Shown here: positions 9,301-16,530 of the stretch, in pieces | How the letters are laid out: every line of letters begins with the position of its first letter | How positions within the stretch are numbered: the first letter of the stretch is position 1 | Made by a program: the position numbers and the translations under genes | The notes under the pieces: generated by a model | What the model was told of the DNA's origin: nothing | Seen by the model: only the letters and a program-made list of their open reading frames with translations | Database searches by the model: none | Assembly: GCA_006226375.1 (NCBI GenBank) | Contig: SBHC01000085.1 | Location: forward strand, 1 to 64,000 | Direction: 5' to 3' | Origin: Deltaproteobacteria bacterium | GTDB lineage: Bacteria; Myxococcota_C; UBA6777 | DNA length: 64,000 nucleotides

Positions 9301-9477
9301 GGGTTAGCGATGTTGCCGTTGATGTGGGCGAGTGGAAAACCAGGCAACGAGTTGCAGAGCCCTATGGCGTTTGTGATCTTTGGTGGCCTGTTCTCTGCCA
9401 CGCTCCTCAACTTGTTGCTTTTGCCTGTGCTTTACTTTCGGTATGCCAACCCTGCGTCCGAAGGTACTCAAGATTAA
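6349..9477 (+). CDS. Heavy-metal efflux RND permease (CzcA/CusA family)
   Basis: 1042 residues, full length for the family. The N-terminal helix is followed by the first periplasmic domain (PVDVLPDLTTPTVTLLVDAPG), the first membrane bundle with helix 4 carrying ALVDDAVIDVENIFRRL, the second periplasmic domain (FNEGSLTVAVTTLPGTS; ISHRIDHMLSGSRSAVAIK) and the second bundle ending LLNLLLLPVLYFRYA. Asp415-Asp416 occupy the place of the proton-relay acidic residue; classical CzcA has VDGAV here, so this is a divergent branch. It starts inside the adaptor gene (ATG 6349, or 6355 two codons later). It is the last gene of the operon and ends on a TTAA shared with the convergent gene. Confidence 0.93.
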   Translation: MVMLTEDTTRSGWLDQALAWSLRRRIVVLLLAAGLLVWGFYRLAAMPVDVLPDLTTPTVTLLVDAPGLTAEETEKLVAVPLETSLNGAGGVQRIRSSVVPGFAVLWVSFKWNTNLYLARQIVNERIQHAVAQFPKQAKAPVLAPISSIMGEVMFLAFHSKKHSLRQVRTTVDRLIRRRLLGVSGVAQVTPIGGEVKQYQVLLSPHKLRHHKLTPKAVCEAIEKANGNRWGGLLVMGGREFSIEALGRISNKKALKDVVVAVRKGVPVTLEQVAVVQVGQAFRRGVASFNGQEAVVLGIQKQPRVNTLTLTQRLDQTLDTLAKTLPKGYVIERKGFRQARFIEVSIHNVQRALLEGAILVVLVLMLFLVNVRATVISVMAIPLSLITAFLLLEMLGATVNTMTLGGLTVAIGALVDDAVIDVENIFRRLQINNALVPELRQSPIRVVFEASKEIRTSILFATLILMLVFLPIFFLSGIEGRLLRPLGLAYLISIFASLLVALTVTPVLSYYLLSKNPKAVSHGESFLVRWLQRLYRPVLEWSLRHPKTLIFFSVGLFVAAMALFPFLGRSFLPPFNEGSLTVAVTTLPGTSLQKSAEFGERVEKVMMTFPEVVATTRRTGRGELDEHVQGVYAGELDVVLKMKKRSMREFLHSFREKLAAIPGVVINIGQPISHRIDHMLSGSRSAVAIKLYGPDLLKLRELGEQIKAQVATVSGLVDVGLESMIQVPQYQVLPRPFEAKRYGLSPGVLMSRVEHALHGAAATHILEGQNHVGVWVRYNHGGIKNRKQLEDLPIFTPTGAVVPLRQVARIRYGWGPNRINREAGQRRIIISANTSKADLVGLVQQAQRKIQTLSLPQGYYVEYGGQFEREATARQTMLVLSLVVLVAILWLLQLAFGSFRLALLILVNLPLALIGGVFLLFVTGQVVSVAALVGWITLFGIATRNGIILISHYQHLWAEKMPLWDTVVQGSLERLNPVLMTALTTGLAMLPLMWASGKPGNELQSPMAFVIFGGLFSATLLNLLLLPVLYFRYANPASEGTQD

Positions 9478-9965
9478 GGATTGGGGAGGAAGGCGGCGTA
9501 GGTTCCGGTTTGTTCGAGCCAGACAACGACGAAGTCAAAGCCCTCTTGGAGGGAGAAGCGGTCGTACGCTTCCCAGCCGGACTCGGTCTTGCGGAAGATC
9601 TTGAGGTTGAGGATGGAGGCGTTGGAGGGAACGGCGTCCCGCTTGAGCGGGATAGAGAGAAAGGCGAACTGCTGCTTGCCAAACGGGACGGCCTCTGGCT
9701 CCACAGTGATGGCGTCGGAGAGTACCGTGTGGTTGGCCGGTGGGTTGCTCACCGCGGCTTCCGTGATCTGGAGAATCAGGGAGTTGTCGAGAGACTGAGC
9801 AGGCACTTCCAGAATGGCTGCGCTTGTGTCTGAACGGACCACTCCGCCAGCACTTCCAATGGCCCCAATCTCCGATGGATCGGTCAGCGTTGGGCCCGAA
9901 CATCCCAATCCTATCAAGCCGACGAGGACCCACCCAAGGAGTAGGTTGGCGGGCTTTGCAAACAT
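9474..9965 (-). CDS. Lipoprotein with ZU5-like domain, function unknown
   Basis: 163 residues from the ATG at 9965, chosen because it gives a clean lipoprotein signal (LIGLGC, Cys22) and avoids a long overlap with the upstream gene. After the anchor comes a small beta-rich domain with IGSAGGVVRSDTSAAILEVP and a following LILQITEA strand, the pattern of ZU5-like domains in exported bacterial proteins. It lies 22 bp downstream of the coiled-coil gene and was probably transcribed with it. The stop codon overlaps that of the convergent RND permease. Function is not predictable. Confidence 0.7.
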   Translation of the reverse strand: MFAKPANLLLGWVLVGLIGLGCSGPTLTDPSEIGAIGSAGGVVRSDTSAAILEVPAQSLDNSLILQITEAAVSNPPANHTVLSDAITVEPEAVPFGKQQFAFLSIPLKRDAVPSNASILNLKIFRKTESGWEAYDRFSLQEGFDFVVVWLEQTGTYAAFLPNP

Positions 9966-9987
9966 GGTGACAAGGTCTTTCACAGAT

Positions 9988-11697
9988 CTAGCGTCCCATC
10001 TCTTTTTGGATGTTGCGATACAGTGGGTCGCTGCTTGCGACAAGGCGCAGCGCTTTGCGAAGAAGCTTTCGAGCGTAGCGTGGATTGCTGGCTCGCTTTT
10101 CCTTGGCTTGGCTCAAGTATTGTTCGGCGCGTTGCCGAAGTTTGCGCGTTTGGCGGATGGCGATCTTGTTCTTCGAGTTGTAGCGCAGCGCGATGCCAAA
10201 GTAGACGCGGGCGGATGAGTACGACCGACGGCTGATGTAAGCAAATCCTTTGACCACGTACATGTTGCTCAACATGCGCTTGATCTCTGTTTGCATTTTG
10301 CCTTTGGTTCCGCCGAGTTCGATGTAGAGCGTCAAGCATCGTCCGAGCATGGGAATGGCGCTCTTGTAGGTGTTGGCGTTGTGGTACTGCCGTGAGCGAT
10401 ACAGAGTGGCCTTAAACTCATTGACCTTCTTGACCATCTCCGGTTGACCGCGCTTTTTGTACCAACGCTTGGTCGCGTCGTACTTGCGTTGGTTGAACAG
10501 GGTGTAGCCCGTGATCTTCCCGCGGCGTCGTCGGACTCGTTGCGCTCGTCGGCGAAGACGTCGCAACCGGCGGACGCGCTGCTTTCGTTGACGGTGGTAG
10601 TTGCTCTTTCGTGACAGCCGACGCCGTCTTCGTCGCAACCGACGCTGTCGTCGCTTGAGTGACTGCTTGAGCTTCTTAAGTTGGCTCAGCAGTCGGCGAT
10701 TTTTCTTCTTTTGGGCGTCCCGCTCCATTCGATAGAGTTCGGCCTGCTTTTTTTGCAAAGCGGCTTCTCTCTTGGCGACAGCTTTGAGGTTTTCCAAGCG
10801 TGCTTGCTCCGCCTTCCGCTGCTTCTCCAATACTGCAAGTTCTTGGGCGCGTTGCTTGCGGAGCTTTTCCATGGCGAGCAGCCGCTTCTTCTCCATGCGG
10901 CGGCGTTCTTGCTCTTCCTTCTTTCGTTGCAAGGCCATCTTTCGCTGAAGCGCGAGGCGTTTGCGTTCCTCCTTCATCAGCCGCTGTTGCTCAGCCAACT
11001 GTTTGCGGTGTTCGGCCAACTGTTTTTTGATCGCTTCGGCTTGTTGGGAGCGCTTGTTGCGTTGCTTGCGAAGCTGGGAGGCTTGCTCCAAGAGCTGTTT
11101 GCGTAGAGCTCTCAACTCTTTGTGCTGTTGCTTGAGGGCTTGCTTTTGTTGGGTTTGCTCTTGGGTGTCTTCTTTCTGTTTGGCTTTTTCCGCAGCGCGA
11201 CGGGCGATCTCCTGACGCATCTGAAGCATCATTCGTTCCCGCTCTTGTTTGAGTCGTTGCCGCCAGCGAACTTCTTGCTGCCGTTGCTGCTCCAGTTGGG
11301 CTCGCTCTTCTTTCAGCTTTCGGAGGACGTCGTTGATCTCCTGAAGCTCTTTTCGTTGCTCTGCGAGGAGCTTGTCGCCCTGGTTGAGCAGAGCCTTGTT
11401 CTTCATCTTGCAGTACTTCTGAAGCTGGGGGACGTTGCTGCAGAAGTTGTGACAGAAGAACTTTTCCGCGTCGATGACCTTTTGCGCGATCGGCATCTCC
11501 TTGTTCTTCATGCGATTGAGAAAGCACACGCGAAAGCAGTGGTTCAACAAGCGAAGACAGAAGGCTGAGTGACCGTCACCCCACTCCACTTTGGGAATGT
11601 TGGGTTGACTGTATGCCGAAGGGGCGGCGATTGTCAGAGTTCCAGCGAAGAGTAAGAGAGCCAGAACTACAGGTTGCGCAAAGGAAAGCCGGTTCAT
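9988..11697 (-). CDS. Secreted Arg/Gln-rich coiled-coil protein with TPR-like C-terminus
   Basis: 569 residues. A signal peptide (hydrophobic LALLLFAGTLTIAA, cleavage near AYSQ) is followed by a small helical region with seven Cys, including FCHNFC and other C-X3-C-like spacing (residues ~45-95). Residues ~105-340 are an uninterrupted coiled coil rich in Lys, Gln, Glu and Arg. Residues ~345-395 are extremely Arg-rich with runs such as RRRRRRLSRK. The C-terminal ~170 residues are helical repeats resembling TPRs (SAIPMLGRCLTLYIELG, YSSARVYFGIALRYNSK). A similar Arg-rich coiled-coil protein is encoded at 14862. I do not recognise the family. A structural or scaffold role in the periplasm is a guess. 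Confidence 0.75.
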   Translation of the reverse strand: MNRLSFAQPVVLALLLFAGTLTIAAPSAYSQPNIPKVEWGDGHSAFCLRLLNHCFRVCFLNRMKNKEMPIAQKVIDAEKFFCHNFCSNVPQLQKYCKMKNKALLNQGDKLLAEQRKELQEINDVLRKLKEERAQLEQQRQQEVRWRQRLKQERERMMLQMRQEIARRAAEKAKQKEDTQEQTQQKQALKQQHKELRALRKQLLEQASQLRKQRNKRSQQAEAIKKQLAEHRKQLAEQQRLMKEERKRLALQRKMALQRKKEEQERRRMEKKRLLAMEKLRKQRAQELAVLEKQRKAEQARLENLKAVAKREAALQKKQAELYRMERDAQKKKNRRLLSQLKKLKQSLKRRQRRLRRRRRRLSRKSNYHRQRKQRVRRLRRLRRRAQRVRRRRGKITGYTLFNQRKYDATKRWYKKRGQPEMVKKVNEFKATLYRSRQYHNANTYKSAIPMLGRCLTLYIELGGTKGKMQTEIKRMLSNMYVVKGFAYISRRSYSSARVYFGIALRYNSKNKIAIRQTRKLRQRAEQYLSQAKEKRASNPRYARKLLRKALRLVASSDPLYRNIQKEMGR

Positions 11698-11988
11698 GCG
11701 AAATGCTCCATGACAAGCAAGGTTTGGGTTGGCCCTGTTGTATCACGTTTTGCGAGGAGAGCCTACCCCGATTCTCTGCCTCTCTTTGGACAAACGTTGT
11801 CGATGCGAGGAAAAGAGGGAGCTTGGTAGATCTGTTGAGCCTTCGCCGCTTTAGCTTTCTCCCCAGCTTGTGTGGCACAGTTGACGCTGCAAGAAAGATT
11901 CCGTACGATAGAGGCTTCTGTCGATAGGAGCGGATGAAGACTCCTTTGGGATGAATGTTGCAATCGTGAACGTATGTGGAGCGGTAGA

Positions 11989-13509
11989 ATGGCTCATCAA
12001 CAGCGAATGTTTCGTTGGGGACTTTTGGGAGTGTTGGGAACCCTCATGTTGGTGTGGGGAATGGCTGGTTGTGGAAACCCCACATGCAGCGATGGTCAGG
12101 CGTTGGTGGAAGGCAAATGCATCACCGTGTCGGAGCCTGCGAACGAAGTGACCCCAGAGGTCTCTCCAGAGCCTGCGCCAGAGCCAGGGCCCGAACCTTC
12201 GAACGAAGAGCCGATTGTTGAGCAAAGCCCTGAGCCTGGGCTTGAGCTTGGTCCCGAACCAGGACCTGAACCAGCGAAGCCCGATGCATCAGAGCCCACG
12301 CCTGAGCCAGAGCCCACCGTTGAAATGGGACCGGAGCCAGGACCAGAGCCCGGCCCCGAGCCAACCCCTGAGCCCACAGGTCCTGTGCCTACCATCTCCA
12401 TCAAATCACCGAAAGATGGTGACTTGATCAAGGATACCTCCGTAGAAATTGAAGTGGACGCCCAGGTCGGGTCGGGTGGCTCCATCGACTATGTGGAGCT
12501 TCAAATTGACGGAACCAAGTGGTCGGACGCGCGACAAACTCCCTACCGTTTCTCGATCCCCAAGGGAAGCCTGACGGATGGAGAGCACACAGTGAAGGCC
12601 ATTGTTGTCACCACTGGGTACCAACAGGCCACGGACGAGATTAAGATCAAGACGGCTGCCAACGGTCCTCAGATTAAGATCCTGCAGCCTACACCCGACA
12701 CCTCAGTGTCGGCAGCGTTTACGATCTCAGTGGAGGTGAAGACGGGGCTTGCGCTCAAGAAAGATGGAGTGAAGCTCTTGGTCAATGGCAAGGCTGTTGC
12801 CTGGACCAAAACCACCCCGAACTATGAAGTCTCCTTTGATCCCAAAGACCTTCCTTTTGATAGTTTTCCCATTCAAGTCACAGCAACAGATGAGTTTGAT
12901 TTTCTCTCATCGGCCCAAGTGGTTGTGGTGCACGATCCCAAGCCCGGACCGAAGAAGCTCGGTGAAGAATGCGACAACACCGATGCCCAGAAACGCTGTG
13001 TGGCGAACCACTCTTGTCTCAACATTGATGGAACATTCAAGTGTTATGAAAATTGTACGACAGGTCTGGCAACGAACCCCTGCCAGGATCGGGATTGCAA
13101 GGTGCGTGCATGTCAGTCGTCGCACATGGGAACCAAGCGTGGTGTGTGTTATCCCACTGGACCTGCTCCAGGTTGCTTGAACTACGAATGCACCGCCACC
13201 CAGCGATGCAACACGGGCCTGATCTGCGTTGGAGCTGGGAGTGGCTCGACCATCCGACGCTGGTGCATGGCTACCTGCACCCCTGGAAACGTCCTGTTGG
13301 GCTGCAAGGTCAAAGGGCACAAGTGTGTGAATGTGGGCTCCACAGGGGCTTGCATTGAGGTTTGCCAGCAAGACTGCAAGCAAGACTCAGAATGTGGCCT
13401 GAACCAAACGTGCAACAACGGCAAGTGCGGTGGCCCATTCTGTCAACATTATGGTGCACCTTGTCGGGCAGTTCAGGCTGGAACCGAAACCTTCAATGCT
13501 TGTATCTAG
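11989..13509 (+). CDS. Lipoprotein: Pro/Glu linker, two Ig-like domains, Cys-rich C-terminus
   Basis: 506 residues from ATG 11989 (GGAG seven bases upstream; an earlier ATG at 11974 lacks a ribosome site). Lipobox GMAGC gives Cys28. Residues ~51-132 are a linker of EPGPEP-type repeats that would extend from the outer membrane. Two bacterial Ig-like domains follow: ~134-224 (SIKSPKDGDLIKDTSVEIEV) and ~226-315 (KILQPTPDTSVSAAFTISVE). Residues ~320-506 carry more than 20 Cys in spaced pairs, probably disulphide-bonded and surface exposed. It resembles many myxobacterial lipoproteins without known function; binding of carbohydrate or metal is possible but unsupported. Confidence 0.8.
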   Translation: MAHQQRMFRWGLLGVLGTLMLVWGMAGCGNPTCSDGQALVEGKCITVSEPANEVTPEVSPEPAPEPGPEPSNEEPIVEQSPEPGLELGPEPGPEPAKPDASEPTPEPEPTVEMGPEPGPEPGPEPTPEPTGPVPTISIKSPKDGDLIKDTSVEIEVDAQVGSGGSIDYVELQIDGTKWSDARQTPYRFSIPKGSLTDGEHTVKAIVVTTGYQQATDEIKIKTAANGPQIKILQPTPDTSVSAAFTISVEVKTGLALKKDGVKLLVNGKAVAWTKTTPNYEVSFDPKDLPFDSFPIQVTATDEFDFLSSAQVVVVHDPKPGPKKLGEECDNTDAQKRCVANHSCLNIDGTFKCYENCTTGLATNPCQDRDCKVRACQSSHMGTKRGVCYPTGPAPGCLNYECTATQRCNTGLICVGAGSGSTIRRWCMATCTPGNVLLGCKVKGHKCVNVGSTGACIEVCQQDCKQDSECGLNQTCNNGKCGGPFCQHYGAPCRAVQAGTETFNACI

Positions 13510-13515
13510 CGCCTC

Positions 13516-14157
13516 TTAGAGGGCTTCGAGGAAGATCCAACCGGCCCGAACGGAGCCGTTTCCTATCCGGACGTCGCGCAGGCGCATCCGGCATTGGTTG
13601 TTGGTGAGGAGAGCCTCGGGGTCTTCGGGCTTGCGTCGAAGCTGAAAACAGATCAGGCCACGTCGAGATTCGCGTTGGGGAACCGTTCCACGTGGGAAGT
13701 AGTGCTGCGACCAGCGACGAAGTTGTTCGGGGCGGCTGAGCTTGTAGGCGTCGATGGCCATCTTTTGGTACATCGGATCACGGGCTGCCGAGGTCGACGT
13801 CAGAGACCAGGTCCCAATCTTGTTGCAGACGAGCTGGACTTTGTGAGGGTCGATGTAGGCTGGACCGTAGCCTTTCTTGTTGTCCGCTTCAAGGTCGGCG
13901 CAAGCCAAAGACGGCGTCGTATAGAATTTTCTTACGTGGAGGCGAACGCCGCTGACTTTGATGCTGTGAGCGTAGAGGTTACCAGGTTGGTTTTTGGAGT
14001 AGGGATTGATTGTCCGCATCAACTTCCACAACGGCGCCTTGCAACTCACGAAGGACAGGGCAGACAGAAAGAGCATGCCTCCCCACAACCATGTAGAGAG
14101 AGTCCCAAGTCGGTGGACGAGCGAGAGTGGGGAGAAACGGAGGCTTCTCTGGGGCAT
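13516..14157 (-). CDS. Small predicted lipoprotein, function unknown
   Basis: 213 residues from ATG 14157, which has AGGAG six bases upstream; the frame stays open further but without a ribosome site. A hydrophobic segment (WGGMLFLSALSFVSC) ends at Cys39 in a weak lipobox. The mature part has scattered Cys and a mixed composition with no motif I recognise. It is convergent with the Ig-like lipoprotein gene, only six bases apart. Confidence 0.65.
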   Translation of the reverse strand: MPQRSLRFSPLSLVHRLGTLSTWLWGGMLFLSALSFVSCKAPLWKLMRTINPYSKNQPGNLYAHSIKVSGVRLHVRKFYTTPSLACADLEADNKKGYGPAYIDPHKVQLVCNKIGTWSLTSTSAARDPMYQKMAIDAYKLSRPEQLRRWSQHYFPRGTVPQRESRRGLICFQLRRKPEDPEALLTNNQCRMRLRDVRIGNGSVRAGWIFLEAL

Positions 14158-14342
14158 GATGGGCTCCTGTGTGCATCGGAAACGGGTCAAGGTTTCCATT
14201 ATGTTTAAAAGGGGTTCCTTGTCTACATTGTCGGGGGGAATCGACACGTGAGTCTTGACTTCTCGCGAGGCTAGCTGTACCTACTAGAAACGCTAGAAGT
14301 TGATGATGACCCTGAAGAAAACCAAAGAAGCAGAGGTTGATT

Positions 14343-14858
14343 GTGGACAAACCAAACAACCCAACGTGTTCATGTAAATTTTGGACCTTGCCTTCGATCA
14401 CCCGGCTGGTTGGAGGCTTGGGCCTTGTCTTGTTGTTGGCTCTGGTGGGTTGTGCTCCGACACTCTACATCAATGAGACGTACAGCAAGTCGCTGGAAGT
14501 TCCCGTGGTTGATGGAAACATTGCCCTCGACAACGGAATTCAGATCGAAGTGCGTGCTATCCTTGCCAAAGAGAAGGTAAAGCCAGAGAAGATGGTGGTC
14601 ACCCGTTTGCAGGGAGGCTACCTTCTTGTCGCCAATGGTTTTCGCAACGTTTGGATGCTTCGTCCTGCGGGAGGAGCCAAAGCGAGCTACACCCCACTGG
14701 CTGTGTCCTCGTCGAGTCCTTTGTCGGGAGTCCGGTTGTTGCACAGCGCTTCCAACGCCTGCGTGAAGTTGGCAACGGGAGATGGGGCTGGCGCGCAGTG
14801 GTTCATTCACGCGTCCGGCGAACTTGCCAAACAATGCAAGGACAAAGGAGCAGAATAA
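14343..14858 (+). CDS. Small lipoprotein, function unknown
   Basis: 171 residues. The start is GTG at 14343, with AGAGG six bases upstream; a TTG at 14337 is too close to that site. The signal ends LLLALVGC with Cys37. The mature domain is short (about 135 residues), beta-rich in appearance and contains two late Cys that could form a disulphide. The next gene begins three bases after its stop, so the two are an operon and may act together. Confidence 0.72.
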   Translation: MDKPNNPTCSCKFWTLPSITRLVGGLGLVLLLALVGCAPTLYINETYSKSLEVPVVDGNIALDNGIQIEVRAILAKEKVKPEKMVVTRLQGGYLLVANGFRNVWMLRPAGGAKASYTPLAVSSSSPLSGVRLLHSASNACVKLATGDGAGAQWFIHASGELAKQCKDKGAE

Positions 14859-14861
14859 GGT

Positions 14862-16481
14862 ATGCAGAACTACGGTCAACGCTTCACATCTCTCTGGAGC
14901 GCTTCGCGCGTCTCTTTCCTCCCCTTGGCAAGTGGTCTTGCCTTTCTTGCGCTGACATTGCTGCCCGGATGGGCTTCGGCACAGTCGCTGGACTCGTTAC
15001 GTCGTGAGGCCATCCAATTGGAGCGGGCCCGTGACTGCGAGGGCGCGTACAAGAAATACCAGGAGTTCAAAGACAAGGCTCTGATGATGCGGCGAACCCG
15101 CCGTCGTTCAGGCCTTTTGGCGTTTGCTGCCACCAAGATGATGCGGCTCAAACCCTGCTACGAGAAGTGTGTTCCGTCTGACCAAGAGAAGCAGTACCTT
15201 GCACAAGCCAAAGATTACAGAGAGCGTGGGCAAAAGCGACGCGCGTACCGTATGTTGCTTCGCCTCCTTCGCGGCAAGAACCCCCGCTGCACAAGCTGGC
15301 AGGAAGCCCACAAGTGGCGCTTGGAGCTGCGGACCAAGGTGAAGCGTCGTCGGTCTCAGAAGTCGGTTGACCCCTGTGACATCGAAGACGACACCAAGCA
15401 AAAGCTGACGGACGCGAAGACACAGATCCAACAGATGCAAACCGAGTTGGTTGCGTTGCAGAAGCCCATGGCTCTTCCTGCTCCTCCCAAGCCCCCGCGT
15501 TGGGCTCGCAAAGGACGCCGCTATCGCTGGTGGCTTCGACGCTGGAAGCGACGTACCCAACGCAAGCTTCGCCGGAAAGCGGAACGCACAGAGATGCGCC
15601 GTCTTCAACAGATTCTCGGGTACTACCAGAAAATTAATACGTTGCGTGAAAGCATCTTCTCCTGGCGCGAACAGTTTCAGAACTGCGACGAAGTGTACAC
15701 CTCGTTGAAAGAACAAAGTCGTACGTTGAAGTCCAGCCAAGAACAAACCCATCAGGCTGTGGTGTCGTTGTACAACGGGCGAGTCAAGCGCTTCCAAAAC
15801 CGGATGCGTTGGTTTGCCGGACGATACTACCGATTGAAGCGCAATCAAAAAACCGATCGTTCCACCGTGAAGGCTCTTCGTGAGAACCTGCAGCAGCAGC
15901 GCGAATTGCTGGACGGTGTGACCCAAGACTTGCTCGCGCTGTCCAACTTGCTTGTGTTTAAGCCCAAGCAAGCCGGCGAGGGCACTTTGCTCCAAAACTC
16001 CATGGGCAACTTCCAAAAGTTGATGTCGGACCAACGGGCCATGTTTGCCGCCCTGCAGAAGCAGTATCCTGGCTATATGCAGAGCGACAAAGGTCGCAAA
16101 CAGCTGCACAATCACTTGTCAGCATTGGGCCGATTTGAGAAAGTGTTGGAGCGTTTTCAGGATCGATACACAGGAGACAAGTCGGACAAGATTCGTCAGA
16201 CTCTTCACGCTGTGCGTGGTTCGATTCTGTTGTTTGAAAAAGCGGAACGCGAGATGGCTCGCAAGGCACCGACGACCCAAAATGGTTCCCCAGCGTCGTC
16301 CGGGAATGCCGCGGCAATGCGAACCTCACAATCGGCTTCTGTGACGGGCAAACCCTCGTCGGGGAGTTCACCGTGGGGATGGCTGCTGCTGGCGCTTGGA
16401 CTGGTGTTGGCTTTGGGCGCGTCCTGGTACCTATGGCGAGAACGTCAGATGCTTCGCTTTTCAGATACGACGTTGAGTTAG
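14862..16481 (+). CDS. Exported Arg-rich coiled-coil protein with C-terminal membrane anchor
   Basis: 539 residues. The signal peptide (LALTLLPGWASAQS) precedes a helical region with Cys pairs (ERARDCEGAYKKYQEF, KPCYEKC). A basic stretch near residues 205-245 is unusually rich in Arg and Trp (RRYRWWLRRWKRRTQRK). Long coiled coils follow to about residue 450. A Ser/Thr/Gly linker leads to one transmembrane helix (WLLLALGLVLALGASWYLW) and a short cytoplasmic tail. The layout is periplasmic coiled coil anchored in the inner membrane. It shares its style with the secreted protein encoded at 9988-11697. Family and role are unknown. Confidence 0.75.
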   Translation: MQNYGQRFTSLWSASRVSFLPLASGLAFLALTLLPGWASAQSLDSLRREAIQLERARDCEGAYKKYQEFKDKALMMRRTRRRSGLLAFAATKMMRLKPCYEKCVPSDQEKQYLAQAKDYRERGQKRRAYRMLLRLLRGKNPRCTSWQEAHKWRLELRTKVKRRRSQKSVDPCDIEDDTKQKLTDAKTQIQQMQTELVALQKPMALPAPPKPPRWARKGRRYRWWLRRWKRRTQRKLRRKAERTEMRRLQQILGYYQKINTLRESIFSWREQFQNCDEVYTSLKEQSRTLKSSQEQTHQAVVSLYNGRVKRFQNRMRWFAGRYYRLKRNQKTDRSTVKALRENLQQQRELLDGVTQDLLALSNLLVFKPKQAGEGTLLQNSMGNFQKLMSDQRAMFAALQKQYPGYMQSDKGRKQLHNHLSALGRFEKVLERFQDRYTGDKSDKIRQTLHAVRGSILLFEKAEREMARKAPTTQNGSPASSGNAAAMRTSQSASVTGKPSSGSSPWGWLLLALGLVLALGASWYLWRERQMLRFSDTTLS

Positions 16482-16530
16482 GTTCAAAACATAAGCGCCT
16501 GTGGCGCATTACTCTTCAGGAGATACTGCT

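Noticed and set aside
15108-16115. Minus-strand frame of 335 codons opposite the coiled-coil gene
   Set aside because: Leu/Gln/His-rich mirror of the Lys/Gln/Glu coiled coil on the plus strand.
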